Shown: positions 42,632-51,623, numbered from the stretch's first letter. The stretch is DNA of 60,435 nucleotides from Lachnospiraceae bacterium (GCA_017470735.1 JAFUYB010000008.1:1-60435); one strand, 5' to 3'. A program made the numbers and translations. Notes: generated by a model from the letters alone, not told the origin.

Positions 42632-44421
42632 AAGGCTTTATTGAATGGCTGTGCGGCGGAGCCCGCCGCATCCTGCCATACCGGAAACGACTATTGTATG
42701 GAGGTATCGCATTGACGGCGTTTTATTTTGCCAACCGCCTGTCCTGGCTGTACGGCTTTTGCTCCGGCAACACGGAGGCGGAGAGGATTATGGTGCTTTT
42801 TGCAAACATGGACATGGCATTTTCCATAGGACTTCCAAGCTTCAAGCTTGCGGATATGGGAGCGGGCGTTCTCGCGGCGGCAGTGACGGGAGCGGTCCTG
42901 TACCTGCATGAGGCGGATGCGAGGAAGTACCGGCATGGCACGGAGTTCGGTTCCGCCCGCTGGGGGACAAGGGATGACATCAAGCCGTATATCAATCCGG
43001 TATTTAGGGATAATGTCATTCTTACCCAGACGGAGCGTCTTACCATGGAATCAAGGCCGAAGAATCCAAAGTATGCCAGGAATAAAAATTCACTTGTGAT
43101 CGGCGGAAGCGGCAGCGGAAAATCGAGGTTCTTCGTGAAGCCCAACCTGATGCAGATGGGGCGAAATGTCAGTTACATCGTCACAGATCCGAAGGGACAG
43201 ATTGTCGTGGAATGCGGGAGGATGCTGGCGGACGGGGGATACCGGATCAAGGTGTTCAACACGGTCAATTTCAGAAAGTCCATGCGGTACAACCCGTTTG
43301 CCTACATCCGGAGCGAGAAGGACATCTTAAAGCTGGTGACGGTCATCATGGAAAACACGAATGCGGAAGGGACGAACGCCTCCGACCCGTTCTGGCCAAG
43401 CGCTGAGAAGCTGCTGTTTGCCGCACTGATCGGCTATATCTGGTATGAGGCACCGGAGGAAGAAAAGAACTTTTCCACGCTATTGGATTTCGTGAACGCT
43501 TCCGAGGTCAGGGAGGACGATGATTCGTTCCGGAATGGCGTGGACCTGCTGTTTGAGGAACTGGAGAACGAGGATCCGGAGCATTTCGCGGTACGGCAGT
43601 ACAAACGCTTCAAGCTTGCGGCGGGCAAGACGGCAAAGTCGATTCTGATTTCCTGCGGGGCCAGGCTGTCGCCGTTTGACATCAGGGAACTGCGGGACGC
43701 AATGGGCGCGGATGAGATGGATTTCGATTCAATCGGGACGAGGCGGACGGCGCTGTTCATTATCGTCTCCGACACGGATACCACCTTTAACTTTATCGCA
43801 GCAATGATGTACAGCCAGTTGTTCAACAGGCTTTGCGATCTGGCGGATGAGGAATATGGCGGCAGGCTGCCGTACCATGTGAGGATGCTTGCGGACGAGA
43901 TGGCGAACATCGGGAAGATACCGAACTTCGACAAGCTGATCGCTACGATACGGAGCCGGGAGATTTCCGTTGCCATCATCCTTCAGGCGAAAAGCCAGCT
44001 GAAGACGATGTACAAGGAAGCGGCTGGTACAATCGAGGGGAACTGCGACACGCTGCTGTTCCTTGGCGGCAAGGAAGAATCCACGTTAAAAGAGATGTCA
44101 GAGCTGCTTGGGAAGGAGACAATCGACTACTACAGCCAGTCGGACACGAGGGGGCGGGATCATTCCTACGGGGTCAGTTACCAGAAGACAGGGAAGGAGT
44201 TGATGTCAAAGGACGAGCTGGCGGTCATGGATGGAGGCAAATGCATCCTGCAATTACGGGGCGTGCGACCGTTCCTTTCGGACAAGTACGATATCACGAA
44301 GCATCCGAATTACAAGAGACTGTCGGACTATGACAAGCGGAACGCCTTTGACGTGGAGGGATATATCAGAAGAAGATGCAAGCTTAAAAAATCCGATGTC
44401 GTCAGGGTCTATGAGTGCTGA
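42628..44421 (+). CDS. VirD4-like conjugation coupling protein (TraG/PcfC)
   Basis: The 597-residue ATPase links the relaxosome to the type IV secretion channel. Two N-terminal membrane segments (about 20-40 and 65-90) precede Walker A GGSGSGKSRFFVKP near residue 158. VTDPKGQIVVECG follows, then Walker B-like MLADEMANIGKIPNFDKLIATIRSREIS and the LQAKSQLKTMY and NCDTLLFLGG segments of TraG/VirD4. It is encoded as a pair with pcfB. Length is usual for this family in Firmicute elements. Confidence 0.93.
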   Translation: MKGFIEWLCGGARRILPYRKRLLYGGIALTAFYFANRLSWLYGFCSGNTEAERIMVLFANMDMAFSIGLPSFKLADMGAGVLAAAVTGAVLYLHEADARKYRHGTEFGSARWGTRDDIKPYINPVFRDNVILTQTERLTMESRPKNPKYARNKNSLVIGGSGSGKSRFFVKPNLMQMGRNVSYIVTDPKGQIVVECGRMLADGGYRIKVFNTVNFRKSMRYNPFAYIRSEKDILKLVTVIMENTNAEGTNASDPFWPSAEKLLFAALIGYIWYEAPEEEKNFSTLLDFVNASEVREDDDSFRNGVDLLFEELENEDPEHFAVRQYKRFKLAAGKTAKSILISCGARLSPFDIRELRDAMGADEMDFDSIGTRRTALFIIVSDTDTTFNFIAAMMYSQLFNRLCDLADEEYGGRLPYHVRMLADEMANIGKIPNFDKLIATIRSREISVAIILQAKSQLKTMYKEAAGTIEGNCDTLLFLGGKEESTLKEMSELLGKETIDYYSQSDTRGRDHSYGVSYQKTGKELMSKDELAVMDGGKCILQLRGVRPFLSDKYDITKHPNYKRLSDYDKRNAFDVEGYIRRRCKLKKSDVVRVYEC

Positions 44422-44449
44422 TTGGAGGGAAATGGCTTAAATTTGCGAT

Positions 44450-44478
44450 TTGACAAAAAGCATGAATCATAGTAATAT
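44450..44478 (+). promoter_or_regulatory. Promoter of the antitoxin RNA
   Basis: TTGACA (44450-44455), 17-bp spacer, TAATAT (44473-44478). It drives a short RNA that ends at the shared terminator 44536-44580. Confidence 0.7.
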
Positions 44479-44484
44479 ATTGAC

Positions 44485-44580
44485 AACAAAGGTGCTACCG
44501 AAAAGACGGTCTCGCCTAAGTTTTTAGTTACTATTAAGAAAGCAACCTTACTTTGGAGAGTGGCGGTTGCTTTCTTGCTG
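44485..44580 (+). ncRNA. Antitoxin RNA of a par/Fst-like type I system
   Basis: The predicted transcript of about 95 bases carries AGGTGCTACC (44490-44499) and GGTCTCGCCTAA (44508-44519) and ends at a hairpin made of AAGAAAGCAACC and GGTTGCTTTCTT. The converging toxin mRNA carries the same two elements in its 5' leader (as read on the minus strand, 44771-44780 and 44747-44758; the second differs by one base) and shares the terminator. In pAD1 par, RNA II pairs with RNA I through just such direct repeats plus the terminator loop to block toxin translation. Naming it antitoxin rests on this match of layout. Confidence 0.65.
44536..44580. terminator. Shared bidirectional terminator of the type I locus
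   Basis: AAGAAAGCAACC (44536-44547) pairs with GGTTGCTTTCTT (44565-44576) around a 17-base loop. It ends both the antitoxin RNA and the toxin mRNA, and the toxin stop codon lies in the loop side (44548-44550). Confidence 0.8.
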
Positions 44581-44697
44581 TTTATCTTTAACGATGTCGC
44601 GAATCAGCTTGGCAACTGCGACAGCCGCCAATATGATGCTGGTTACGGCACCAATGATATCATACAAGTCTGCATGCCTTCCTGTAGATTTCCTCAT
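44548..44697 (-). CDS. Small hydrophobic type I toxin (Fst-like)
   Basis: The 49-residue peptide opens with a short polar head (MRKSTGRHADLYD), then one membrane helix (IIGAVTSIILAAVAVAKLIRDIV) and a charged tail (KDKQQESNRHSPK). GGAGGTGG lies six bases before the ATG. Size and shape fit Fst/Ldr/TxpA-type membrane toxins, and the surrounding RNA layout is that of the pAD1 par locus. It is longer at both ends than known Fst peptides and I do not recognise the sequence, so it may be a new member. It would stabilise the element by killing cells that lose it. Confidence 0.7.
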   Translation of the reverse strand: MRKSTGRHADLYDIIGAVTSIILAAVAVAKLIRDIVKDKQQESNRHSPK

Positions 44698-44746
44698 AAG
44701 CACCACCTCCAAATGCGAGGAGTTCGTATGAGCGTATCATACGGTG

Positions 44747-44780
44747 TTAGGCAAGACCGCCTACCGTGATGGTAGCACCT
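44747..44780 (-). repeat. Direct-repeat elements in the toxin mRNA leader (DRa, DRb)
   Basis: On the minus strand AGGTGCTACC (44771-44780) and GGTCTTGCCTAA (44747-44758). They match the antitoxin RNA elements at 44490-44499 exactly and at 44508-44519 with one change, in the same order from each promoter. Confidence 0.8.
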
Positions 44781-44786
44781 TCCGCT

Positions 44787-44815
44787 ATTTTAACAGAGAC
44801 GGCATAAGCGGTCAA
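44787..44815 (-). promoter_or_regulatory. Promoter of the toxin mRNA
   Basis: On the minus strand TTGACC (44810-44815), 17-bp spacer, TAAAAT (44787-44792). Transcription would start a few bases before the DRa element. Confidence 0.7.
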
Positions 44816-44844
44816 TGTACAATTTCATAATACAACGGCGTTAG

Positions 44845-44887
44845 GGCGTATGTTTTTTCAGAGAATGAAAGTACATACGCCTTTTTT
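44845..44887 (+). terminator. Terminator ahead of the Maff2 gene
   Basis: GGCGTATGT (44845-44853) pairs with ACATACGCC (44873-44881), followed by TTTTTT. It stands just upstream of the Maff2 ribosome site and may attenuate the conjugation operon. Confidence 0.75.
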
Positions 44888-44912
44888 GTTTTCACAGAAA
44901 GAGAGGATTACA

Positions 44913-45128
44913 ATGACAGTATTTACGACGGGAATCACGGTGTTGCAGAAAATCGTTATCGCCATCGGCGCCGGCTTATGCGTCTGGGGCGGCATCAACC
45001 TGATGGAGGGCTATGGCGGGGACAATCCGGGCAGCAAGAGCCAGGGGATCAAGCAGCTGCTCGCCGGCGGCGGGGTCATCATCATCGGAACGACTTTGGT
45101 GCCGCTGCTTTCAGGATTGCTGAATTAA
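44913..45128 (+). CDS. Maff2 family small membrane protein
   Basis: The 71-residue protein has two membrane helices (LQKIVIAIGAGLCVWGGINL and GGGVIIIGTTLVPLLSGLL) joined by the conserved MEGYGGDNPGSKSQGIKQLL loop typical of Maff2 proteins of Clostridial conjugative elements. It is probably a VirB2/VirB3-like component of the channel. GAGAGGA precedes the ATG at 44913; the longer frame from 44850 runs through a terminator hairpin. Confidence 0.88.
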   Translation: MTVFTTGITVLQKIVIAIGAGLCVWGGINLMEGYGGDNPGSKSQGIKQLLAGGGVIIIGTTLVPLLSGLLN

Positions 45129-45138
45129 GGAGACGCCT

Positions 45139-46011
45139 ATGCTCGACGGAGTGATAGAGGAAATAGAAAAATGGATGCACGGCCTGCTTGCCGGGATGGT
45201 AACGGCAAACATGTCAACGATGTATGAGGACGTGAACACGCAGGTCGGCACGATTGCGGGGGAGGTGGGAAAGACGCCGCAGGGCTGGAATGGCAGCATT
45301 TACAACCTGATCCACGGTTTGTCGGATTCCGTGATGCTGCCCATTGCGGGAGTCATCATCACATACGTGCTCTGCTATGAACTGATCTCCATGCTTACGG
45401 AAAAGAACAACATGCACGACATCGACACATGGATGTTCTTCAAATACCTGATCAAGGCGTGGATTGCGGTGTACCTGGTGTCGCACACGCTGGACATCAC
45501 CCTCGCGGTCTTTGACCTTGGGAAAAGGGCGGTAAGCTCCGCAGCGGGAACGGTCAGCGGAACGGCCGTCATCGACGTGTCATCCCTGCTGTCCCTGATG
45601 GAAGAGAAGATGGCGGACATGGAGCTGGGGGAACTGGCGGCGCTTGTGATCGAGACGTTCATCATCAGCTTCGGGATGAAGCTTCTGTCGGTGCTGATCA
45701 CGGTAATCCTGTATGTGCGGATGGTGGAAATATACCTGTATATCTCGGTCGCGCCGATACCCTTCGCAACCTTTTCCAACAGGGAGTGGGGGCAGATCGG
45801 CAGCAACTATCTGCGGGGGCTTTTCGCCTTAGCATTCCAGGGATTTTTCATCATGGTTTGCGTGGGGATTTATGCCGTGCTGGCCGGCACGATACACATG
45901 GCGGACAATATCCATTCGGCGCTGTTCGGGGTGGCGGCGTACACGGTGATCCTGTGCTTTTCGCTGATGCGGACGGGAAGCCTCAGCAAGTCGATTTTTA
46001 ACGCACATTAG
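45139..46011 (+). CDS. VirB6/TrbL-like conjugation protein (CD1112 family)
   Basis: The 290-residue polytopic membrane protein has five or six helices (SVMLPIAGVIITYVLCYELI, YLIKAWIAVYLVSHTLDITL, LAALVIETFIISFGMKLLSVLITVILYVRM, GLFALAFQGFFIMVCVGIYAVL). The conserved YLYISVAPIPFATFSNREWGQIG is seen in CD1112-type proteins. It would form part of the inner channel. GGAGA precedes the ATG, ten bases after the Maff2 stop. Confidence 0.9.
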   Translation: MLDGVIEEIEKWMHGLLAGMVTANMSTMYEDVNTQVGTIAGEVGKTPQGWNGSIYNLIHGLSDSVMLPIAGVIITYVLCYELISMLTEKNNMHDIDTWMFFKYLIKAWIAVYLVSHTLDITLAVFDLGKRAVSSAAGTVSGTAVIDVSSLLSLMEEKMADMELGELAALVIETFIISFGMKLLSVLITVILYVRMVEIYLYISVAPIPFATFSNREWGQIGSNYLRGLFALAFQGFFIMVCVGIYAVLAGTIHMADNIHSALFGVAAYTVILCFSLMRTGSLSKSIFNAH

Positions 46012-46076
46012 ACAGGGCAGGATTGTATTTTGCAATCGTGCCTGAACAGATTTGAAACGGAAAGGAAGTGATGCAG

Positions 46077-46919
46077 ATGGCATATGTGACGGTGCCAAAG
46101 GATCTGGACAGGATAAAGAACAAGGTCGCATTCAACCTTACGATGCGGCAGGCGGTATGTCTGGGAATAGCGGCAGCAATAGGAGCGCCATTCTATTTTG
46201 CGGCAAAGGATGTATTAGGGACTTCAAACGCGGCGACGGGGATGGTGGCACTGATGCTTCCGGTATTCTTCTTCGCCCTGTATGAAAAGGACGGGCTGCC
46301 TTTGGAAAAGGTGCTGATGAACATGATAAATGTGAGATTCATCCGACCTGCGGAACGTAAGTTTAATAAAACCGGTAACGGAAAGACCGTAAAGGAAGGA
46401 TTGAAAATCTCTGACTCAAAGAGGCGGGGGAAACAGATGCATTCCAAAGCTGTGAAGGACGATGGCAAAAAGAGGACTGCCATAAAAAGAGATGAAACCA
46501 CCATCGCAGAGGAAATAAATGAGAACATGGCTGAGGAAGGAAAGCGGGATGTTGTGGTCCTATCGTTTGAGCATCCGGATGGTGACGATAAAGACCGTGT
46601 GATTTCCGAGGATTTCATCTTAAAAGAAATGGCAGGAAAGCTGAACGGGATGGAGGAGAGTCAGGCTTTTTTTGAGACAGAAAACATTGAGGGAAATGCT
46701 GTGACATCAAAAGCTGTATCCGATGGAAAATCCCAAGAGGAAGATATGGAAATGAGCATTGCAGGCTCCGATGCGGACAAACAGCAGACAGAGGATTCTC
46801 TTGTATCAAGCTGTGAGAAAGAGCGTTCACGATACATCTTATATGAGCCGCTTACCACGCAGGAAGCCTACTTAAACAGCCTGCTGGAAAACCTGGGAGG
46901 AGGTGTCGCAAAGGTATGA
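46077..46919 (+). CDS. PrgI family conjugation protein with a long variable tail
   Basis: The first 100 residues are PrgI (VirB3-like): AYVTVPKDLDRIKNKVAFNLTMRQAVCLGIAAAIGAPFYF with two membrane helices and FFFALYEKDGLPLEKVL. The remaining 180 residues are hydrophilic and poorly conserved (EENMAEEGKRDVVVLSFEHPDGDD), ending in TTQEAYLNSLLENLGG. The second ATG (46077) is taken because PrgI proteins begin MAYV and GGAAG lies ten bases upstream. The stop overlaps the virB4 start by four bases. Confidence 0.88.
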   Translation: MAYVTVPKDLDRIKNKVAFNLTMRQAVCLGIAAAIGAPFYFAAKDVLGTSNAATGMVALMLPVFFFALYEKDGLPLEKVLMNMINVRFIRPAERKFNKTGNGKTVKEGLKISDSKRRGKQMHSKAVKDDGKKRTAIKRDETTIAEEINENMAEEGKRDVVVLSFEHPDGDDKDRVISEDFILKEMAGKLNGMEESQAFFETENIEGNAVTSKAVSDGKSQEEDMEMSIAGSDADKQQTEDSLVSSCEKERSRYILYEPLTTQEAYLNSLLENLGGGVAKV

Positions 46920-49273
46920 AGCGGATAACGGCACAGGATTCCATCCCGTACCGGGAAATGGCAAGGGACGGCATCTGCCGCATTAAGAACGGTTATTACT
47001 CCAAGACGCTGCAGTTCTTCGACATCAATTACCGGCTGGCGCAGCGGGAGGACAAGGCGGCCATCTTCGAGGGATGGTGCGACTTCCTCAATTATTTTGA
47101 CAGCACGGTCCATGTGGAGGTCACGTTTGTCAACCGGCACGGCGGGATGCAGGAGTATGAAAAGGTGGTGGAAATCCCGCCCGCGCACGACGCCTATGAC
47201 GGGGAACGGATGGAGTATGCCGCAATGCTGAAAAACCAGCTTGCAAAGGGCAACAACGGCATCCTGCGGTCGAAATACATCACCTTCGCGGTGGAGGCAA
47301 AGGGGATCAACGAGGCAAGGCCGAGGCTGGAGTGGATCGAGGCGGACATCCGCAACAACTTCAAGACGCTGGGCGTGTCAAGCAGCCCGCTTGACGGCGC
47401 GGAAAGGCTTAAAACCTTATATGAGGAGTTCCATCCGGGCGAAAAGGAGGTGTTTTCCTTTTCCTATGATGGAATGGGAAAAGACAGGACGACGAAGGAT
47501 TACATTTCCCCGGAGTCCTTTTCTTTTGGAAATGGGAAGGCGTTCCGTATCGGGAAATACCACTGTGCGGCATCCTATCTGCAGCTTCTGGCGCCGGAGA
47601 TTTCCGACAAGATGCTGGCGGATTTTCTGGATCTGGACATCGACCTTACGCTGTCCATGCACCTTGAGCCTATCGAGCAGATCGAGGCGGTGAAGCTGGT
47701 CAAGGGAAAGGCCTCCGACATCGACCGGATGAAGATCGAGGAGCAGAAGCGGGCGGTGCGGGCAGGGTACGACATGGACATCATACCGTCCGACTTAAAC
47801 ACCTTCGGCAACGATGCGAAGCGGCTCCTAAACGACCTGCAGTCCCGTAACGAACGGCTCTTTCGGGTAACGATCCTTTTTGTGAACAAGGCGGGGACGA
47901 AGGGAGAACTGGACAACACAATCCTTCAGACGGCGGGCGTGGCTCAGAAGCATAACTGCAAGCTGCAACGGCTTTCCTACATGCAGGAGGAGGGGATGAT
48001 GAGCGCGCTGCCTTTGGGAATAAACACCGTGCCGATCGGCAGGCGGCTGACCACGACATCCACGGCGATATTCGTCCCGTTCACGACGCAGGAGCTTTTC
48101 ATGCCGGGGCAGTCCATTTATTACGGCCTAAACGCCATATCGAACAACATGATCATGGCGGACAGGAAGAAACTGAAAAACCCGAACGGCCTGATCTTAG
48201 GAACGCCTGGAGCGGGCAAGTCGTTTTCGGCAAAAAGGGAGATCACCAACGCCTTCTTCGTGTCGGACGACGACATCATCATCTGCGATCCGGAAGCGGA
48301 GTACCATCCGCTGGTGTCGGCGCTGGGCGGTCAGGTAATAAGGATTTCGTCCAACAGCAGGGATTACATCAACCCGATGGACATCAACATGAACTATGCG
48401 AAGGACGACAATCCGCTCGGCGTGAAGTCGGACTTCATCCTGTCCTTATGCGAGCTTGTCATGGGAAGCCGTGACGGGATCGAGGCGCAGGAAAGGTCGG
48501 TCATTGACCGCTGCCTGCCGCTCGTGTATCAGGAGTATTTCGCGGATCCGGTTCCGGAGAACATGCCCACGCTTGGCGACCTTTATGATTGTCTTCTAAA
48601 GCAGCCGGAGGAGCAGGCGAGGCATATATCGACGGCTTTGGAGATATACGTGAACGGAAGCCTGAACGTGTTCAACCACAGGACGAACGTGGAGCTTAAC
48701 AGCCGGATCGTCTGCTTTGACATCAAGGAACTGGGGAAGCAGCTGAAAAAACTGGGGATGCTGGTGGTAGAAGACGCGGTGTGGAACCGGGTTTCGGCAA
48801 ACCGGGACAAAAGGAAGTCCACGAGATACTACATCGACGAGCTGCACCTGCTCTTGAAGGAGGAACAGACGGCGGCGTACACGGTGGAGATCTGGAAGCG
48901 GTTCCGCAAATGGGGCGGCATACCGACGGGGCTGACCCAGAACATCAAGGACCTTCTGGCGAGCCGCGAGATCGAGAACATCTTTGAGAACTCGGACTTC
49001 ATCCTGATGCTCAACCAGGCCGCGGGAGACAGGGAGATACTGGCGAAGCAGCTTTCCATCTCGCCGAAGCAGCTGTCGTTCGTGACGAACAGCGGCGAGG
49101 GCGAAGGGCTGCTGTTTTTCGGCAATACGATCATCCCCTTCATTGACCGCTTTGACAAGTCCCTGAAGCTGTATTCGCTGATGACGACGAAGCCGGACGA
49201 GGTGAAGGCAAGGGATGTGAAGCCGGATGAAAACAAGGATGAAAGCAGAGAGGCGGAAGGAGGAGCCGGATAA
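46916..49273 (+). CDS. VirB4/TraE-like conjugation ATPase
   Basis: The 785-residue ATPase energises assembly and transfer through the channel. The N-terminal VirB4 domain (KRITAQDSIPYREMARDGICRI... to about 400) precedes Walker A LGTPGAGKSFSAKREI near residue 430. DDDIIICDPEAEYHPLV, Walker B-like TRYYIDELHLLLKEE and GLTQNIKDLLASREIENIF follow. It is the largest conserved gene of the transfer operon and is translationally coupled to the PrgI gene. Confidence 0.93.
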   Translation: MKRITAQDSIPYREMARDGICRIKNGYYSKTLQFFDINYRLAQREDKAAIFEGWCDFLNYFDSTVHVEVTFVNRHGGMQEYEKVVEIPPAHDAYDGERMEYAAMLKNQLAKGNNGILRSKYITFAVEAKGINEARPRLEWIEADIRNNFKTLGVSSSPLDGAERLKTLYEEFHPGEKEVFSFSYDGMGKDRTTKDYISPESFSFGNGKAFRIGKYHCAASYLQLLAPEISDKMLADFLDLDIDLTLSMHLEPIEQIEAVKLVKGKASDIDRMKIEEQKRAVRAGYDMDIIPSDLNTFGNDAKRLLNDLQSRNERLFRVTILFVNKAGTKGELDNTILQTAGVAQKHNCKLQRLSYMQEEGMMSALPLGINTVPIGRRLTTTSTAIFVPFTTQELFMPGQSIYYGLNAISNNMIMADRKKLKNPNGLILGTPGAGKSFSAKREITNAFFVSDDDIIICDPEAEYHPLVSALGGQVIRISSNSRDYINPMDINMNYAKDDNPLGVKSDFILSLCELVMGSRDGIEAQERSVIDRCLPLVYQEYFADPVPENMPTLGDLYDCLLKQPEEQARHISTALEIYVNGSLNVFNHRTNVELNSRIVCFDIKELGKQLKKLGMLVVEDAVWNRVSANRDKRKSTRYYIDELHLLLKEEQTAAYTVEIWKRFRKWGGIPTGLTQNIKDLLASREIENIFENSDFILMLNQAAGDREILAKQLSISPKQLSFVTNSGEGEGLLFFGNTIIPFIDRFDKSLKLYSLMTTKPDEVKARDVKPDENKDESREAEGGAG

Positions 49274-51481
49274 ATGGCGTCACGTTATCACGCAAGGGAC
49301 AGGACGGTGCTGAAAAACAGCCGGGACGGGCTGCGGGAAGAGAATCTGCGGACAAGGGAATCGGTGTCCGTCGGCACGAAAGAGAGGGAAATGCTTTTTG
49401 GTGCAGATGGCGGTAATGATGATTTATCCCATAAGAAAGCTGACATGACCGGCAGAAAGAGGCACGAGAGATATAGGGGAGCTGTCAAAGATATGGACGG
49501 TACCGAAGCCTCTGGCAATACGGTAGGCAGATTTCTCAGGGATGGGAACAATGCTGCCCCGGCCGGGCAGGAGATAAAAAATACAAGTGGCATTGGCAGA
49601 AAGGTCAAAAACGATCCATACAAAGGACAGAGAAAGCGGATTCAAAAACAATACCGCGAGAATGCGGCAGACGGTCATCATCAGGGAAATGCCCACAGTG
49701 AAACCGTGGTTGACCAACCGGCATTCAGGGAATCATCACTGCTGCAGGAAGTATATAAGGATCATGACGGAGATGAGGCCGTCCCATGGTCACATACAAG
49801 CGAGGTGGATGATGGAGACTTAGCCGTGCGAGACAAGGTGCTTGTAAGCGAGTATTCAGGTTCCCGGAACAGGGGCGGAAGGAAAGGAAATCAGCGGTAT
49901 CCATATAACAAATGCCGGGAAAAAACTGAAAGGCATCAAGAAAAGAAGAATCACGCACATTCGGATAAGCTGTCTTTTTCTGACGAGGATAATCCCAAGC
50001 CAAAGCGAAAAACAGGGCGGGGACTGCTACGGGTTCATGCCACGAAAAAGGCGTTTGAAACCATGAGCGCCGCCCTGGATTATTCCGATGACAAGTATTC
50101 CGAAACGGATGAGATGTCAGGCGGGCTTATTGATGGCGGGATCGCGGCAACAAGAATCATATCTGCAAGGCCGGAGCGCATGAAGGAGCGTCGTTTTGCA
50201 TCAAAGAAAGGGTTCAGCAGGCTTCGCTTCGGGGAAGATGAGCACCATGCAGATGATATGGCAATGCAATCCGTAAAAGACCGGCAGAAGGCGTTTCAGA
50301 AAAAGCGCTACCAACGGCAGTACGGACAGCCGAAAAAGCCGGGAGAATGGTTCGTAAAGATGGCCGCAGGGGACACCGGTACAAACGCCGCAAAACAAGC
50401 ACCGCAAGGCATGGCAAGGAAGGCGATGGAGGCCATTTCCGGAGGGAAGAAGAGCGTGGCCATAACGGCAGGCTTGTTCGTCCTTGTCATCATCATGGCC
50501 ATGTCCGCTTTTTCCGGGTGCGTGGCATTGACGGGAGGGCTGGCATCCGTCCTTTCCACGACGTATCCGGGAGCGGACGGGGATATCAGGGATGTGGATG
50601 CCGCTTACTCCGAGTTGGAAAGGAAGCTTGACGGCCAGGTCAACGAGATGGAGAGCACGCACCCCGGGTATGACGAATACCGTTACCGGGTGGACGAGAT
50701 CACGCACAACCCGTTCCAGCTTGCTTCATTGCTTACGGCAAAATTCGGGAATTATACGCCTGAAGACGTGGAGGAAGAGCTGCCAGCCATTCTAAACCTG
50801 CAATATACCCTGACCGTGACGGAGGAGGCGGAGACCAGGACAAGGACGGTGACGGATCCGGACACAGGCGAGGAAACGGAGGAGGAATACGATTACCGCA
50901 TCCTGAACATTTCACTTACGAATCATGGGCTGGATGATGTGGCAAAACAGTATCTTTCTGATGAGCAGTACAGGCTTTATCAGTCGCTATGTGCGACAAA
51001 AGGGAACAGAAAGGAACTGTTCGACGAGGGAGTGATCACGGCAAGTCCAGGCGGCGGGGCAGGCGGCGTGCAGTATGACATCCCGCCGGAGGCGTTGTCG
51101 GACGAGCGGTTTCTGAGGATGATCACGGAGGCGGAGAAGTATCTTGGATATCCTTATGTATGGGGCGGAGCATCGCCGGCAACGAGCTTTGACTGTTCAG
51201 GTTTTGTCTCATGGGTGATAAACAACAGCGGAAACGGATGGAATTATGGCAGAAGGACGGCGGAGGGCCTGCGGCAGCTCTGCTCCCCGGTAAGGGCGGA
51301 GGATGCAAAGCCGGGTGATCTGATTTTCTTCCAGGGGACGTATGCCGCCAGCGGGGCATCCCATGTCGGAATATATGTGGGAAACGGTATGATGATCCAC
51401 TGCGGCGACCCGATCCAGTACGCGGGCATCAACACGCCGTACTGGCGGCAGCATTTTTATATGTTCGGCAGGCTGCCGTAA
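49274..51481 (+). CDS. NlpC/P60 cell-wall hydrolase of the conjugation apparatus (CD1108 type)
   Basis: The 735-residue protein begins one base after the virB4 stop. About 390 residues of polar, low-complexity sequence precede one membrane helix (VAITAGLFVLVIIMAMSAFSG), a linker domain (HPGYDEYRYRVDEITHNPFQLASLL), and a C-terminal NlpC/P60 domain. There the catalytic Cys is in FDCSGFVSW, the His in SHVGIYVGNG, and a further His in MIHCGDP. It opens peptidoglycan for the transfer channel, as Orf14 does in Tn916. It ends in the usual HFYMFGRLP. The Tn7-like element starts eight bases after its stop codon, so the gene is intact. Confidence 0.93.
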   Translation: MASRYHARDRTVLKNSRDGLREENLRTRESVSVGTKEREMLFGADGGNDDLSHKKADMTGRKRHERYRGAVKDMDGTEASGNTVGRFLRDGNNAAPAGQEIKNTSGIGRKVKNDPYKGQRKRIQKQYRENAADGHHQGNAHSETVVDQPAFRESSLLQEVYKDHDGDEAVPWSHTSEVDDGDLAVRDKVLVSEYSGSRNRGGRKGNQRYPYNKCREKTERHQEKKNHAHSDKLSFSDEDNPKPKRKTGRGLLRVHATKKAFETMSAALDYSDDKYSETDEMSGGLIDGGIAATRIISARPERMKERRFASKKGFSRLRFGEDEHHADDMAMQSVKDRQKAFQKKRYQRQYGQPKKPGEWFVKMAAGDTGTNAAKQAPQGMARKAMEAISGGKKSVAITAGLFVLVIIMAMSAFSGCVALTGGLASVLSTTYPGADGDIRDVDAAYSELERKLDGQVNEMESTHPGYDEYRYRVDEITHNPFQLASLLTAKFGNYTPEDVEEELPAILNLQYTLTVTEEAETRTRTVTDPDTGEETEEEYDYRILNISLTNHGLDDVAKQYLSDEQYRLYQSLCATKGNRKELFDEGVITASPGGGAGGVQYDIPPEALSDERFLRMITEAEKYLGYPYVWGGASPATSFDCSGFVSWVINNSGNGWNYGRRTAEGLRQLCSPVRAEDAKPGDLIFFQGTYAASGASHVGIYVGNGMMIHCGDPIQYAGINTPYWRQHFYMFGRLP

Positions 51482-51495
51482 AAGACGATGTTTAG

Positions 51496-51623
51496 TTACA
51501 ATTAAGTTTGAAAAAATTACAATTTAGATTGAAAAACTACAATTAAGTATGATAATATAGACACAGAGAAAGGAAGTTACAATAAATATGATATAACTTT
51601 TATAGATTTACAATTAAGATAGA
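51496..51623 (+). repeat. Five TnsB-binding-type repeats in the transposon end
   Basis: Repeats of consensus TTACAATTAAGWTTGA in one orientation: 51496-51511, 51517-51532, 51537-51552, 51577-51591 (one base shorter) and 51608-51623. Steps are 21, 20, 40 and 31 bases, close to whole turns of the helix. They start seven bases inside the TGT terminus, as TnsB sites do in Tn7 ends. Confidence 0.85.
51529..51558 (+). promoter_or_regulatory. Promoter of tnsABCD inside the TnsB repeats
   Basis: TTGAAA (51529-51534) with GATAAT at 16 bp (51551-51556) or TAATAT at 18 bp (51553-51558). Both boxes overlap repeats 2 and 3, so TnsB binding would block the promoter and limit transposase supply. Confidence 0.5.

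Larger units (their letters stand above)
34990..51488 (+). mobile_element. Left part of a Tn1549/CTn-like integrative conjugative element
   Basis: The order repA, small exported proteins, sigma factor, pcfB, virD4-type coupling protein, Maff2, CD1112-type VirB6, PrgI, virB4, CD1108-type NlpC/P60 follows that of Tn1549 and C. difficile CTn elements. Relaxase, topoisomerase and integrase genes are missing and should lie beyond the Tn7-like insertion. The exact left end is not proven; it lies between the cbiJET stop and the inverted repeat at 35061. Insertion appears to interrupt a cobalamin operon. Confidence 0.75.
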
